Of a DNA stretch of 64,000 nt, positions 53,721 to 62,875 are shown piece by piece. The stretch lies in contig NZ_QEKH01000016.1 of assembly GCF_003096415.1 (NCBI RefSeq), positions 61,581 through 125,580 on the forward strand, given 5' to 3'. This stretch comes from Victivallis vadensis (lineage in GTDB: Bacteria > Verrucomicrobiota > Lentisphaeria > Victivallales > Victivallaceae). Each line of letters begins with the position of its first letter. Position 1 is the stretch's first letter. Made by a program: the position numbers and the translations under genes. The notes under the pieces were generated by a model. The model saw nothing but the letters and a program-made list of their open reading frames with translations, had not been told where the DNA came from and did not search any database.

Positions 53721-53734
53721 GTTTATACGAATTA
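53721..53734 (+). promoter_or_regulatory. Second putative LacI-family operator, before the pseudopilin gene
   Basis: GTTTATACGAATTA matches 10 of 14 positions of the palindromic site in the promoter of the upstream LacI gene, with TTATACG in common. It lies in the 60-bp gap between the regulator and the pseudopilin gene, 30 bp before the start codon. Confidence 0.35.
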
Positions 53735-53764
53735 ACAACCTAATAACCGGAACGGAGAATCAGG

Positions 53765-54508
53765 ATGAAGCCAAAATTTACCCTTATTGAGCTGCTTGTA
53801 GTGATAGCGATCATAGCGATTCTCGCAGCGATGCTGCTGCCGGCGCTGAACAAGGCGCGGGAAAAAGCACGGGACATCTCCTGTCTCTCCAACCAGAAGC
53901 AGGTCGGACAATATCTGCTTATGTATATTCAGCAGAATAACGATGTGATCCCCAATGCCCTTTCCAACTGGGGACGGAAAAACGGTACCGCAAAAGGGAA
54001 GTGGCAGGATATGCTCTATGCGAGCTTTATTGACAGCTCTTCTGTCAAAGATCAGGATGCTGTCGACTGGTGCTGGCTGAAGAGCAACAGGAAATCACCA
54101 TTTTTGTGTCCTGCGCAAGCTGATCAGATGGTTATTGATTACATGGGACATCGACATTACGGAATCAACAACCGGGGCTTCGCGTCGAGTGAATATCCCA
54201 CCACCGCCGGAGCGACAATCATCGACCGTAAAATCTCCAAAATCCGAAACGCTTCTGCACGGGCGGCGTTTATGGATATCGACCGTGGAACCACCGCCAC
54301 CTGGCGCGGTTGCTCCGCCCACTATCGCGGCGTAATCATTGAAAACGGCGGAATTTGGCGCCACGGAAACAGCATCGGCACCAATATCACATTTGTCGAC
54401 GGTCATTCGAAACTGATGAAATACGACCAGATTCCGAACAACCAGACAAATGAAGGGGGATACTTGTGGGCCACTGACGTGGAGACGAATCCAACCGGGT
54501 ACTATTGA
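53765..54508 (+). CDS. Pseudopilin-like protein (prepilin N-terminal helix, H-x9-DG)
   Basis: The 247-residue protein begins [20 protein letters not shown] and then [20 protein letters not shown]. The residue before the cleavage-site Phe is Lys. The C-terminus carries [21 protein letters not shown] supplies the ribosome-binding site. It lies between the LacI gene and, 57 bp downstream, a very large secreted hydrolase gene. The body has no further known domain. It is probably a minor pseudopilin of a type II secretion-like or pilus-like system whose machinery is not in the window. Confidence 0.9.
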   Translation: MKPKFTLIELLVVIAIIAILAAMLLPALNKAREKARDISCLSNQKQVGQYLLMYIQQNNDVIPNALSNWGRKNGTAKGKWQDMLYASFIDSSSVKDQDAVDWCWLKSNRKSPFLCPAQADQMVIDYMGHRHYGINNRGFASSEYPTTAGATIIDRKISKIRNASARAAFMDIDRGTTATWRGCSAHYRGVIIENGGIWRHGNSIGTNITFVDGHSKLMKYDQIPNNQTNEGGYLWATDVETNPTGYY

Positions 54509-54565
54509 GAAAGACGGAGCTTTCGCTGAACTTCAGACAATGATAACAGAATCAGGGAGAAATCA

Positions 54566-57500
54566 ATGAGATTGTTCGACAAATGCAAACTGCTGCTTGC
54601 CGGGATGGCACTGCCGGCTGTGATCGGCGCAGCCGATTTTCCGGCATTTCTGTATGTGAAAGACCGGGGAAGTCTGATGATCGACACCCGGTATGAATTT
54701 ACCGTGTCCCGATTCGCACCGCCGGACTGGAAGCCTTCCGATCAGCGGAAAGTACGGATTGCCCCCGGATTTCCACGCCGGCAGGCCGGAACTTTCGAGC
54801 TGGAAGGGAAATTCGACGGCTTCCGGCTGCGGGAAACCGTCACCGGAACGGGACGCGACAGCTTCTCCTGGTCGATGCAATTGCAGGCCGGGGAGAAACC
54901 GGTGCCGTGTCAGTTGCTTTTCGGCGCGCTCAATCTGCCGTATGAATCCGGTGTGACCGTCGCCGTTGACGGCAAACCGGTCGCAATGTCCGATCAGGTA
55001 AGGAAAAAGAATGTGTTCGACGCCCCGGCGGAGCAGGTGGCGGTCACGGACCGTTTCGGCACACTGACCATCCGCGGGAAGTTTCGCGCGGTAGTGGCCG
55101 GAAACTTCGTAAACGCGAACGGCAACTATTATCAGCTGCGGCTGATGCCGGCGGAGAAAATGCCGGATTCGATCCGGGACTGGAAACTCGAATTGGAATT
55201 TGAAGGAGACTTCTCCCGATTCGACGTGAAAAGCGAGCCGGTCGATCTTTCCGGTGTTTTCAACCGCGCGTTTCATGATGAGGTCGCCGGAGACGGTAAG
55301 GGCGGCTGGACTGATCAGGGACCGGAAATGGATCTGCGCTCGCTGAGGAACGGGATGCATGATTTCAATAATATCAGGATCAAAGTCGAAGCGGGTGACA
55401 AAGCGTGTCTGGTGCTCCGGGAGGGAGAGACGGCACAGCTTCCAGTCACTCCGAAAACGGCCGAAAGTTCCCATTTGTATTTGCTGCACGCCTCGGCCTG
55501 GACTCCGATGTTTCCGCAGCCGGTCGGAACGCTTGAAATCGGTTATGCCGACGGCTCCCGCGAAAAACTGCCGGTGGTCGCCGGACGGGATTGCGGGAAC
55601 TGGTATCAGCCGGTGAATTTCTCCAATGCGTTCGTCGCATGGCAGGGGAAAGTTCCGTCGGCGGCGGTCGGCCTGTATCTTTCCGGTTTCCCGCTGAAGG
55701 GGACGCCGCGAATGTTGAAATTCACCGGCGCAAAAGGCGTCTGGATGATTGCCGGAGCCGCACTGGCCGACGGACGGGCGCGTTTCCCGGTCAAGGGGCA
55801 GGCGTTTGTGGTTGAAGCGGGACCGCGCTGGCTGCCGATCCGGTTCGACGGGAAAACTGCGGCGAATTCTCCGCTTGATTTCTCCGGTTTCCGCGACATG
55901 CCCGCCGGGAAATACGGACGTATTGTCGCGAACCGGGAAGGGCATCTGGTATTTGAAAACGCTCCGGAAAAGCGGATCCGTCTTTTCGGCCCGAATCTGG
56001 TCGGTACTGCCAACTACCTCGATCACAAGACTGCTGAGGATTTTATCGAAAAAGCGGAACGGCTCGGTTATAATACAATCCGTTTCCATCACTTCGAGAA
56101 CGATCTGCTTGACCGGAAAGCCCAGGACTCCCTGACCATCGATCCGGTCAAGCTCGATCAACTCCACTATCTGTTCGCACGGCTCAAGGAACGCGGCTTT
56201 TATCTCTGCATCGATCTTTACGCAAGCCGGAGGTTGAAGGCGGGCGACAACATCCCGGAATTCGACAATACCGGAGAATTCAGCATGAAGAACCTCGTCT
56301 GCATCAGTCCCGCTGCACTGGAGAACTGGAAGGAGTTCGCACGCCGGGTCCTGACCGCGAAAAATCCCTATACCGGCATGACGATGGCCGAGGATCCGGC
56401 GTTGTACGCCCTGAACCTGGTTAATGAAAACACTCTGATCACGGAATGGGACAGTGTGCGCACCTCCCGCGCCGCCGCGGAGATCATCCGCAAACGTTTC
56501 CGGGAGTATCTGAAACAGCCGGGGACGCCGCAGCCGGACGATAACGTCAGAGAAAACGGTCTGTTCATAGAATTCCTGCAACAGCTTCAGGCCGATTGTA
56601 TTGCCGAACAGATGCGTTTCCTGCGCAACGAGCTGAAACTGAAAGCCTTGATCACCGACCTGAACCATCAGCACCAGTTCACGCTTGCCGGATTACGTTC
56701 CAAGCTGGATCTGGTGGATAATCATCAATACTGGGATCATCCGAGCTTTCCAATGAAGCGGTGGAATTATCCTTTCTGCTTCCGGAACCAGTCCGCCATT
56801 TCACTTGAAGCCGCCAGCCCGCGTCTGCTGATGCCCACGCGGATTTTCGGCAAGCCGTTCACTGTGACGGAGTTCAATTTCTGCGTGCCCAATACTTACA
56901 GGGTCGAATGTCCGACCGTGTTCGGCGGTTATGCCGCATTGCAGGATTGGGACGGACTGTACCGCTTCGCCTGGTCGCACGGCAAACCCGGCATGCGGAA
57001 CGTAAACCGGGTTCTCAGCCAGTTCGACATTGTGAACAACATTCAGGCCCAGATGGCGGAACGGATCATGTATCTGCTCTTCGTACGCGGCGACGTCCGT
57101 CCCGCCGAATCCGCCGTCGCTTTCTCCTTCAAACCGGAACAGATCAGGCGAGTTGGCGGCAACTCGCGGGCGGGTGCCTATCCGGATGCCTTCTCCCGGC
57201 TCGGTCTGTGGGGACGCATCGGCACCCTGCCGGAGAAAACGGACCGGGCCGGCGTGCTCAAGGTCGATCCGTTGGAAAACGGCTGGGAAAGGTCGCTTCC
57301 CCAACCGGCCCGCGATGCTTTGGAAACGCTCGGTAAAACGGGGATTGTAAGCTCTTCGACCGGCGAACTTACGCTGGATAAGAAGCGCAACCAGCTGCGC
57401 ATCGTCACTCCCCGCAGCGAAGTCGTGACCGGAACCGGCGATGCAGCCTGTAAGGTGATGCGTGTCAGTAAGATGAACTGTTACCAGACGGTCGCCCTGC

Positions 57501-57832
57501 AGTCGTTGGACGAACGACCGTTGACGGAGAGCGGAAAACTGCTGCTCTCTCACCTGACCGACCTTTCCAACGATCAGCTTCAATTCGACGATGATTCCCG
57601 CCGGGTATTGCGCAGTTGGGGAAAATTGCCGCAAATGCTGGAAAAGGGCAGTGCGGAAGTACAGCTCTCACTTCCACAGGAAATGAGAGTCACCCCGCTG
57701 CAGTTGAACGGTACTCCGGCTGACCGACCGCTGGAAACCTCCTATCGGGACGGCGTGCTCTCTTTCCGGATTGCCACCGACCTGCTGCCGGGCGGCAATC
57801 TCGGCTATGTATTAACCCCTGTCAATCAATAA
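54566..57832 (+). CDS. Large secreted clan GH-A (GH5-like) glycoside hydrolase
   Basis: The 1088-residue protein has a signal peptide (MRLFDKCKLLLAGMALPAVIGA). Residues about 25-430 are beta-rich (probable carbohydrate-binding domains). A TIM barrel spans about 440-800, opening with KRIRLFGPNLVGTANYLDH, then YNTIRFHHFEND and FYLCIDLYASRR. The acid/base E621 is in LVNENTLITEW and the nucleophile E769 in FTVTEFNFCVPN. C-terminal beta-sandwiches follow. Substrate is unknown. The start follows AGGGAG by a short spacer, 57 bp after the pseudopilin gene. The beta-propeller gene starts 12 bp after its stop. Confidence 0.8.
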   Translation: MRLFDKCKLLLAGMALPAVIGAADFPAFLYVKDRGSLMIDTRYEFTVSRFAPPDWKPSDQRKVRIAPGFPRRQAGTFELEGKFDGFRLRETVTGTGRDSFSWSMQLQAGEKPVPCQLLFGALNLPYESGVTVAVDGKPVAMSDQVRKKNVFDAPAEQVAVTDRFGTLTIRGKFRAVVAGNFVNANGNYYQLRLMPAEKMPDSIRDWKLELEFEGDFSRFDVKSEPVDLSGVFNRAFHDEVAGDGKGGWTDQGPEMDLRSLRNGMHDFNNIRIKVEAGDKACLVLREGETAQLPVTPKTAESSHLYLLHASAWTPMFPQPVGTLEIGYADGSREKLPVVAGRDCGNWYQPVNFSNAFVAWQGKVPSAAVGLYLSGFPLKGTPRMLKFTGAKGVWMIAGAALADGRARFPVKGQAFVVEAGPRWLPIRFDGKTAANSPLDFSGFRDMPAGKYGRIVANREGHLVFENAPEKRIRLFGPNLVGTANYLDHKTAEDFIEKAERLGYNTIRFHHFENDLLDRKAQDSLTIDPVKLDQLHYLFARLKERGFYLCIDLYASRRLKAGDNIPEFDNTGEFSMKNLVCISPAALENWKEFARRVLTAKNPYTGMTMAEDPALYALNLVNENTLITEWDSVRTSRAAAEIIRKRFREYLKQPGTPQPDDNVRENGLFIEFLQQLQADCIAEQMRFLRNELKLKALITDLNHQHQFTLAGLRSKLDLVDNHQYWDHPSFPMKRWNYPFCFRNQSAISLEAASPRLLMPTRIFGKPFTVTEFNFCVPNTYRVECPTVFGGYAALQDWDGLYRFAWSHGKPGMRNVNRVLSQFDIVNNIQAQMAERIMYLLFVRGDVRPAESAVAFSFKPEQIRRVGGNSRAGAYPDAFSRLGLWGRIGTLPEKTDRAGVLKVDPLENGWERSLPQPARDALETLGKTGIVSSSTGELTLDKKRNQLRIVTPRSEVVTGTGDAACKVMRVSKMNCYQTVALQSLDERPLTESGKLLLSHLTDLSNDQLQFDDDSRRVLRSWGKLPQMLEKGSAEVQLSLPQEMRVTPLQLNGTPADRPLETSYRDGVLSFRIATDLLPGGNLGYVLTPVNQ

Positions 57833-57844
57833 TGAAAAGAGAAC

Positions 57845-59026
57845 ATGCGCATCCATCCCGAATACGAATGGAAGAAGATCACGCCGGACGACGGCCACTA
57901 CTTCTTCGGCTACTACGACCGCAACCCGTGGAACTGCGACGGCAGCCGCCACCTGACGCTGAAGGCGCCGCAGTGCGAACGGCTGCCGCTTCCCGGCGAG
58001 ACCGCCGAAATCGGCCTGCTCGACGGCAAAGGCGGTTACGAGCCGCTGACCCGCACCCGGTGCTGGTGTCACCAGCAGGGCAGCATGGAACTTTTCCTGC
58101 CGCGGCGGCCGGACTGCTTCATCTACAACGATTTCGACCCGGAGGAGCAAAAGCCGGTCGCCCGGATTTTTCAGATCGGCAAAGGCGTCGTCGGCCGGTA
58201 TGAACGCCCCATCTATGCGATTTCGCCGGACGGGCGATATGGGGTGTCTCTGAATTTCGGGCGGATTCCGCGGCGCGGCTACAGCTACGCCGACACCCCC
58301 GTCCCCCCGGAGCGTCATCCCGCCGATCCCGACGCCGACGGCCTGTGGCTGATCGACCTCGGCACCGGCGTTTCCCGGCTGATCGTCAGCTACCGGACCA
58401 TGCTCGAACGCCATCCGTTCCGCTACGGCGCGGAACAGGCTTATGTCTGGCTCAACCATGCGATCTTCAACTGCGATTCGACCCGGCTGCTCTGGCTCTT
58501 CCGCCAGTGTGCCGACCCGGCGCGGATGACCGGCTGCTGCTGGCAGACTTTCATGTATACCTGCGGCCTCTCCGGGGAGGACGCCGAATGCGTCTTGCCG
58601 GAGGTCTACTGGCATAATCGCATCTCCCATCAGATCTGGGGGCGGACGCCGCGCGAAGTGCTGGTCGACGCCGACTGGCGCGGGACGGGGCATGAGGTCG
58701 TGGTGTTCGACGAATCCCGTCGCCCCTTTCTGGCGGAACGGCTTTCGCCCGGACATGGCCGGATGTCCCATCTGGTCTTTTCGCCGGACGGAAAGCGGCT
58801 GCTCTCCGACAGCTATCCGGCCGGCGGCATTCAGGAACTGCACCTGATCGAAGCCGATACCGGCCGCTGCACGCTGTTGGGCCGTTTCCGCCATGAACAG
58901 CCGGCGGGAACCATCGTCGAAGTCCGGTGCGACCTGCATCCGCGCTGGAGCCCGGACGGCAAACGGGTCACGGTCGACTCCATCCACGATGGCCGGCGCG
59001 GAATCTATCTGCTGGAGCTGGAGTGA
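57845..59026 (+). CDS. TolB-like beta-propeller protein (possibly lyase-related)
   Basis: The 393-residue protein has no signal peptide. It contains repeated TolB/WD40-type blades: YAISPDGRYGVSLNFG, SHLVFSPDGKRLLSDSY and RWSPDGKRVTVDSIHDG, plus HYFFGYYDRNPWNCDG near the start. The length and one-domain seven-blade layout resemble oligogalacturonate-lyase-type (PL22-like) propellers, but I could not confirm the metal-binding histidines. It is the last gene of the LacI, pseudopilin and GH-A cluster. It may act on oligosaccharides inside the cell, or only bind them. Confidence 0.6.
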   Translation: MRIHPEYEWKKITPDDGHYFFGYYDRNPWNCDGSRHLTLKAPQCERLPLPGETAEIGLLDGKGGYEPLTRTRCWCHQQGSMELFLPRRPDCFIYNDFDPEEQKPVARIFQIGKGVVGRYERPIYAISPDGRYGVSLNFGRIPRRGYSYADTPVPPERHPADPDADGLWLIDLGTGVSRLIVSYRTMLERHPFRYGAEQAYVWLNHAIFNCDSTRLLWLFRQCADPARMTGCCWQTFMYTCGLSGEDAECVLPEVYWHNRISHQIWGRTPREVLVDADWRGTGHEVVVFDESRRPFLAERLSPGHGRMSHLVFSPDGKRLLSDSYPAGGIQELHLIEADTGRCTLLGRFRHEQPAGTIVEVRCDLHPRWSPDGKRVTVDSIHDGRRGIYLLELE

Positions 59027-59065
59027 CCGCCTCTCTGATCATCCTTTCGGGTTCCTTCTGAAATA

Positions 59066-59919
59066 ACGCCTTGTGCAAATTTCTTGAACCGGGATTTCGC
59101 CTTTGGCGACCAAGGCGCTTCGCCCTTGGAACCCGACCGGCAAGGTGCCGGCGCCGAATACTTGAGAGTCGGGAAAACCGGAACGGTTTTCCCTCCGGGT
59201 AGGGGGAGCCCTGATGGAGACGGGTATGGAGCGTACAGGAGCGGCACACCGCTCCGGTCGGCGACCGCGTCGGCTTTTTTGCCGACGCCGGGCACTCCCT
59301 GCGGTGAGCTGCCGCCGGAGGTCACGCGCGGAACGGCCAGATGCTGACCGGGTAATAGACAGATACTCTGATGGAGGCTGATAAGAGTTTATCTGCCGAT
59401 ATACGCAAAACGAGGTCAGGCAACAATACAATTGCCATATCATAGGCAAGCATATCTTTGAGTACGAGCCTTACTGAACCTTGCCTGTATTATGGGATAG
59501 GCAAGACGAGATCAGACAACAATACAATTGCCATATTACAGGCAAGCATATCTTTGAGTACGAGCCTTACTGAACCTTGCCTGTATTATGAGGATAGGCA
59601 GAGTTCAGCCTCCACGAGGGTAACTTCACATCATCCGGTCAGCATCTGGAGGTTCCGAGCGTGACCTCCGGCGGCAGCTCACCGCAGGGAGTGCCTAAAG
59701 CCTGCAAAAAAGCAGGCTTTGCGCCGACCGGAGCGGTGTGCCGCTCCTGTACGCTCCATGCCCGTCTCCATCAGGGCTCCCCCCACCCGGAGGGAAAACC
59801 GTTCCGGTTTTCCCGACTCTCAAGTATTCGGCGCCGGCACCTTGCCGGTCGGGTTCCAAGGGCGAAGCGCCTTGGTCGCCAAAGGCGAAATCCCGGTTCA
59901 AGAAACTTGTACATGGCGT
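59066..59919. repeat. 854-bp inverted-repeat element (arms about 315 bp)
   Basis: The left arm (59066 to about 59380) and right arm (about 59604 to 59919) are reverse complements over nearly their whole length, from ACGCC-TGT-CAA at the outside to TGGAGGCTGA/TCAGCCTCCA at the inside. They differ clearly in one hairpin. In the left arm it is GCGTCGGC-T6-GCCGACGC (59267-59288). In the right arm it is AAAGCCTGC-A6-GCAGGCTTT (59697-59720). Both are perfect stems with unrelated sequence. Short open frames on both arms mirror each other and have no recognisable domain. No transposase is present. Confidence 0.92.
59411..59603. repeat. Two tandem 96-bp repeats in the centre of the inverted-repeat element
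   Basis: CGAGGTCAGGCAACAATACA at 59411 recurs as CGAGATCAGACAACAATACA at 59507. The units agree at most positions and are AT-richer than the flanks. Each has alternating GGCAA and TTGCC boxes, including AGGCAAG...CTTGCCT that can pair around a 29-nt loop. A partial third copy (about 59395-59410) leads in. With only two units and no unique spacers, this is not a CRISPR array. Confidence 0.9.
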
Positions 59920-59947
59920 GAAATACAGGAAATCCGTGTTTTCCTTC

Positions 59948-59976
59948 TTGACAGGACACGGATTTTCGGATATATT
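59948..59976 (+). promoter_or_regulatory. Strong sigma-70-type promoter before the pseudopilin / heparinase-like cassette
   Basis: TTGACA (59948-59953) and TATATT (59971-59976) are separated by 17 bp. It begins 29 bp beyond the inverted-repeat element and leaves a leader of about 140 nt before the GTG start at 60122. The leader is AT-rich with T-runs and no clear structure was seen. Confidence 0.75.
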
Positions 59977-60121
59977 GTGTCTGTTATCTTTAAGTTTATT
60001 GTAATCAAATAGTTGTGACTGTAAAACATATTTGGATGCTGCCGTGCGGAAAATATTTATTTTCTTATGGTAACCACTTTGTTTCAGTCTGAATGCTTTT
60101 TTTTAACGGACAGGTTAAGCT

Positions 60122-60889
60122 GTGGCTTTAGTAAGGAGTCGGCGTCAGAACGCAGATGCAGCGGCGACGCGCTTTGATTTCACCCTCCTTGAGCTGTTGA
60201 TCACGGGCGCCATCGTTGCCTTGCTGGCGGGAATGGTATTGCCGGCGTTGAACCGGGCGCGCGATCAGGCGCGGGAGATTACCTGTGCGGGCAGTTTGAA
60301 GCAGTTGGGCGCAGCTCATGCCCAATACGCTCAGGCGAGCGATGATTTCACGGTTCCTCCGGCGGTCAAATGGGAGTGGTGGAAATATTGGCCGGGCAAT
60401 CCGCTGTTCCGTTCGCTGCTCGGGCTGGAAAGCGCGTTTTATCAAAGCCGCGAGGAATATGAGGCCTCCTATCCGGTCTTTCCGCGCGGCATGGCCTGCG
60501 GCAAGGCGGTTCGCGCTCAGGAACCCGATCTTCAGGGGCGGCGCGGCAACATCACCTATTCTTACGGAATCAATGCCGAACAGGCCGGCGGGGAGGTCCC
60601 GTCCGGTTATGCCGGATTCAAATTGAGCCGGATCAAGACGCCTTCCGGCCTGATGGCTTATGCGGACGGCCTGAACGCCCGGCTTTCGAAGGGCTTCGCC
60701 GATCCGCGCGGCAACTATTGGAAAACGGGGGAAGCGGCCGGCAGCTTCGCGATCCCCTACCGCCACCGGAGTCGGACGGCGCTGAACGCGGCATTTCAGG
60801 ATGGTCATGTCGCGGAAAACCACTGGGAACAGGTCCGGGATAACGATATTTTCTGGGTGGATAAGCGGGCTTTCGTGTTCCGGGACTGA
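60122..60889 (+). CDS. Divergent pseudopilin-like protein
   Basis: Translated from GTG 60122 (ACAGG seven nt upstream), the 255-residue protein has a longer basic leader (about 20 residues) before FTLLELLITGAIVALLAGMV and LPALNRARDQAREITCAGSLKQLG. The helix differs from the [16 protein letters not shown] consensus at several positions and Asp precedes the Phe. The C-terminus keeps H-x9-DGH (HRSRTALNAAFQDGH). The heparinase-like gene follows 90 bp downstream. No ATG start exists in frame before the helix, so the start is less certain than the family. Confidence 0.82.
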   Translation: MALVRSRRQNADAAATRFDFTLLELLITGAIVALLAGMVLPALNRARDQAREITCAGSLKQLGAAHAQYAQASDDFTVPPAVKWEWWKYWPGNPLFRSLLGLESAFYQSREEYEASYPVFPRGMACGKAVRAQEPDLQGRRGNITYSYGINAEQAGGEVPSGYAGFKLSRIKTPSGLMAYADGLNARLSKGFADPRGNYWKTGEAAGSFAIPYRHRSRTALNAAFQDGHVAENHWEQVRDNDIFWVDKRAFVFRD

Positions 60890-60979
60890 AATCGGGAAAA
60901 ATCCGGATCGGGGGGTGGAAATTTCATGCTCCGGTGGTACATTTCCTGAAACGACAACTGATTTCCCGGAGATTTGACA

Positions 60980-62830
60980 ATGAGCCAGATCAAACAATTC
61001 GCGCTGCTGCTGACTGTGGCCGGGGCGCTTGGCGCGATCGCCGGAATAAAGGACGGTATCCCTATGGAACGGCTCTCCTCCTCCCATCCTCGGCTGCTGG
61101 TCGGCCGGGAGCAATTCGCCGCGTTGAAGCAGAATGCGCAAGCTCCGGCCGGACAGGCATTGGCGGCTCGAATCCGGCATGACGCGGAGCTGATCCTCGG
61201 CTATCCGCCCCAGCCGCGGGAGATGATCGGGCGGCGGCTGCTGTCGGCTTCGCGTAACGTGCTGTACCGGGTCAATACGCTGGCGGTGGCGTTCCGCCTG
61301 ACCGGGAAGCGGGAATATGCCGACCGGGCGATCCGGGAGATGCTGAATGCCGCCTCCTATTCCGACTGGAATCCCTCGCATTTTCTCGACGTCGGTGAAA
61401 TGACGCTGGCGGTCGCCGTCGGTTATGACTGGCTGTATGAACTGCTGACGCCGGAGCAGCGCTCCGCGATTGAGCTGGCGATCATCGACAAGGGGCTGAA
61501 GCCGTCGTTTCAGGGGAAACAGGGGTGGGTCCGGGGAACCAACAACTGGAACGCGGTCTGCCATGCCGGAATGGTGGCCGGCGCGCTGGCGGTGGCCGAC
61601 CGGGAGCCGGAGCTGGCGCGCCGGACGATCGAACGGGCAGTGGAAAACCTGCCGCGTTCGATGAAGGCCAGCTATTTTCCGAACGGCGCTTATCCCGAAG
61701 GGCCGATGTACTGGGGATACGGCACCGAATTCACCACGGTGCTGCTGGCGCTGCTGGACGGGGCGTTCGGCGAAGACTTCGGGCTTTCCGCACAGCCCGG
61801 CTTCGATAAGACCGGGGATTTCATCCTGGCCACGACCGGTCCGACCGGGAAACCGTTCAACTATGCCGATTGCGTGAATTCGCGCGGCGCTTCTTTTGCA
61901 ACGGTCTGGCTGGCCCGGAAATTCGACCGGCCGGACTGGTTCGACACGGAGATGAAAAAGCTGCTGGCGCATGCTTCAGAGGCGCGGCCCCGTTCGGTCG
62001 CAAAGGGCGGCAACCGGCTGCTGCCGCTGGCTTTGCTTTACCTGAAGGTTCCGGAAGGGGAAAGTCCGGCGCCATTGGCCTACTACAGCGGCAAAGAGTC
62101 GCTGGTGCCGATCAGCGTTCACCGCTCCGACCGTACCGCAAAGGCGGCGTGGGTCGGCCTGAAAGCGGGGGCGCCGGCCGGGCCGCACGGCCACATGGAC
62201 GGCGGTTCGTTCGTCTTCGAAACGGAGGGATACCGCTGGGCGGTCGATCTCGGCATGGAAAACTATACGAAAATCGAAGCGACCGGACTCAGGCTGTGGG
62301 ATTCCACGCAGGGGTCCGACCGCTGGAAAGTGTTCCGGCTCAGCCCGGAGAGCCACAACATCCTGCGGATCGACAACCGGCAGCAGAATGTGAAAGGGAA
62401 GAGCCGCATTGTGAAATTCAGTGAAAATTCCACGGAGATGGACCTGACGCCTCTTTATACTCCGGTGGTGAAAAAAGCGACCCGCACCGCGACATTGCTG
62501 CCGGGGCGGGCGCTGGAAATCCGGGACCGGCTGACCGGCCTTCCGCCGGGGGCGGAAGTCACGTGGCAGATGTGTACCTTCGCCGAGCCGGAAATCCGTC
62601 CGGACGGGACGCTGCTGCTGCGCCACGGCAGACAGGAGCTGCTGATGGACAAGAACAGCCCCGGCGACTGGCAGGTCGTGCCGGAAGCGGAATTGCGCCA
62701 ACCGTATGACTCGCCGAATCCCGGCGCCCGGATGATCCGCTTCGCCGTGCCGGCTCCCGCCGACGGCAAGCTGGAGTGGGCGGTGACGCTGACGCCGCTT
62801 CCGCGGAGAACCCCGGCCGGACACCGGTAA
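60980..62830 (+). CDS. Heparinase II/III-like polysaccharide lyase, secreted
   Basis: From ATG 60980 (CGGAGA upstream) the 616-residue protein has an N-terminal hydrophobic segment (IKQFALLLTVAGALGAIAG), then an (alpha/alpha) toroid. The toroid contains SSSHPRLLVGREQF, LDVGEMTLAVAVGYDWLYELL, GTNNWNAVCHAGMVAGALAV and YPEGPMYWGYG. A beta-sandwich follows with AGPHGHMDGGSFVFETEG, the conserved His-rich metal/catalytic region of heparinase II/III proteins. Such lyases cut uronic-acid polymers (heparin, alginate and others). The exact polymer is unknown. It is the enzyme partner of the preceding pseudopilin. Confidence 0.85.
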   Translation: MSQIKQFALLLTVAGALGAIAGIKDGIPMERLSSSHPRLLVGREQFAALKQNAQAPAGQALAARIRHDAELILGYPPQPREMIGRRLLSASRNVLYRVNTLAVAFRLTGKREYADRAIREMLNAASYSDWNPSHFLDVGEMTLAVAVGYDWLYELLTPEQRSAIELAIIDKGLKPSFQGKQGWVRGTNNWNAVCHAGMVAGALAVADREPELARRTIERAVENLPRSMKASYFPNGAYPEGPMYWGYGTEFTTVLLALLDGAFGEDFGLSAQPGFDKTGDFILATTGPTGKPFNYADCVNSRGASFATVWLARKFDRPDWFDTEMKKLLAHASEARPRSVAKGGNRLLPLALLYLKVPEGESPAPLAYYSGKESLVPISVHRSDRTAKAAWVGLKAGAPAGPHGHMDGGSFVFETEGYRWAVDLGMENYTKIEATGLRLWDSTQGSDRWKVFRLSPESHNILRIDNRQQNVKGKSRIVKFSENSTEMDLTPLYTPVVKKATRTATLLPGRALEIRDRLTGLPPGAEVTWQMCTFAEPEIRPDGTLLLRHGRQELLMDKNSPGDWQVVPEAELRQPYDSPNPGARMIRFAVPAPADGKLEWAVTLTPLPRRTPAGHR

Positions 62831-62842
62831 TGCCGGTCCGGC
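62816..62842. terminator. Hairpin between the convergent lyase and tail-fibre genes
   Basis: GCCGGAC (62816-62822) and GTCCGGC (62836-62842) form a 7-bp stem. The intervening bases hold a competing ACCGG/CCGGT pairing. It overlaps the lyase stop codon. There is no U-run, so the terminator call is weak. Confidence 0.35.
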
Positions 62843-62875
62843 TACGGATTGTGCAGAACTTCCGCGTGCGGAGCA

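Noticed and set aside
59411..59603. CRISPR array in the 59-kb element
   Set aside because: There are only two 96-bp units, no unique spacers of regular size and no cas genes.
59005..59921. Mirror-image small proteins on both arms of the inverted repeat
   Set aside because: The two frames match only because the DNA is an inverted repeat. They overlap hairpins, have no ribosome-binding site in a convincing place and no domain.
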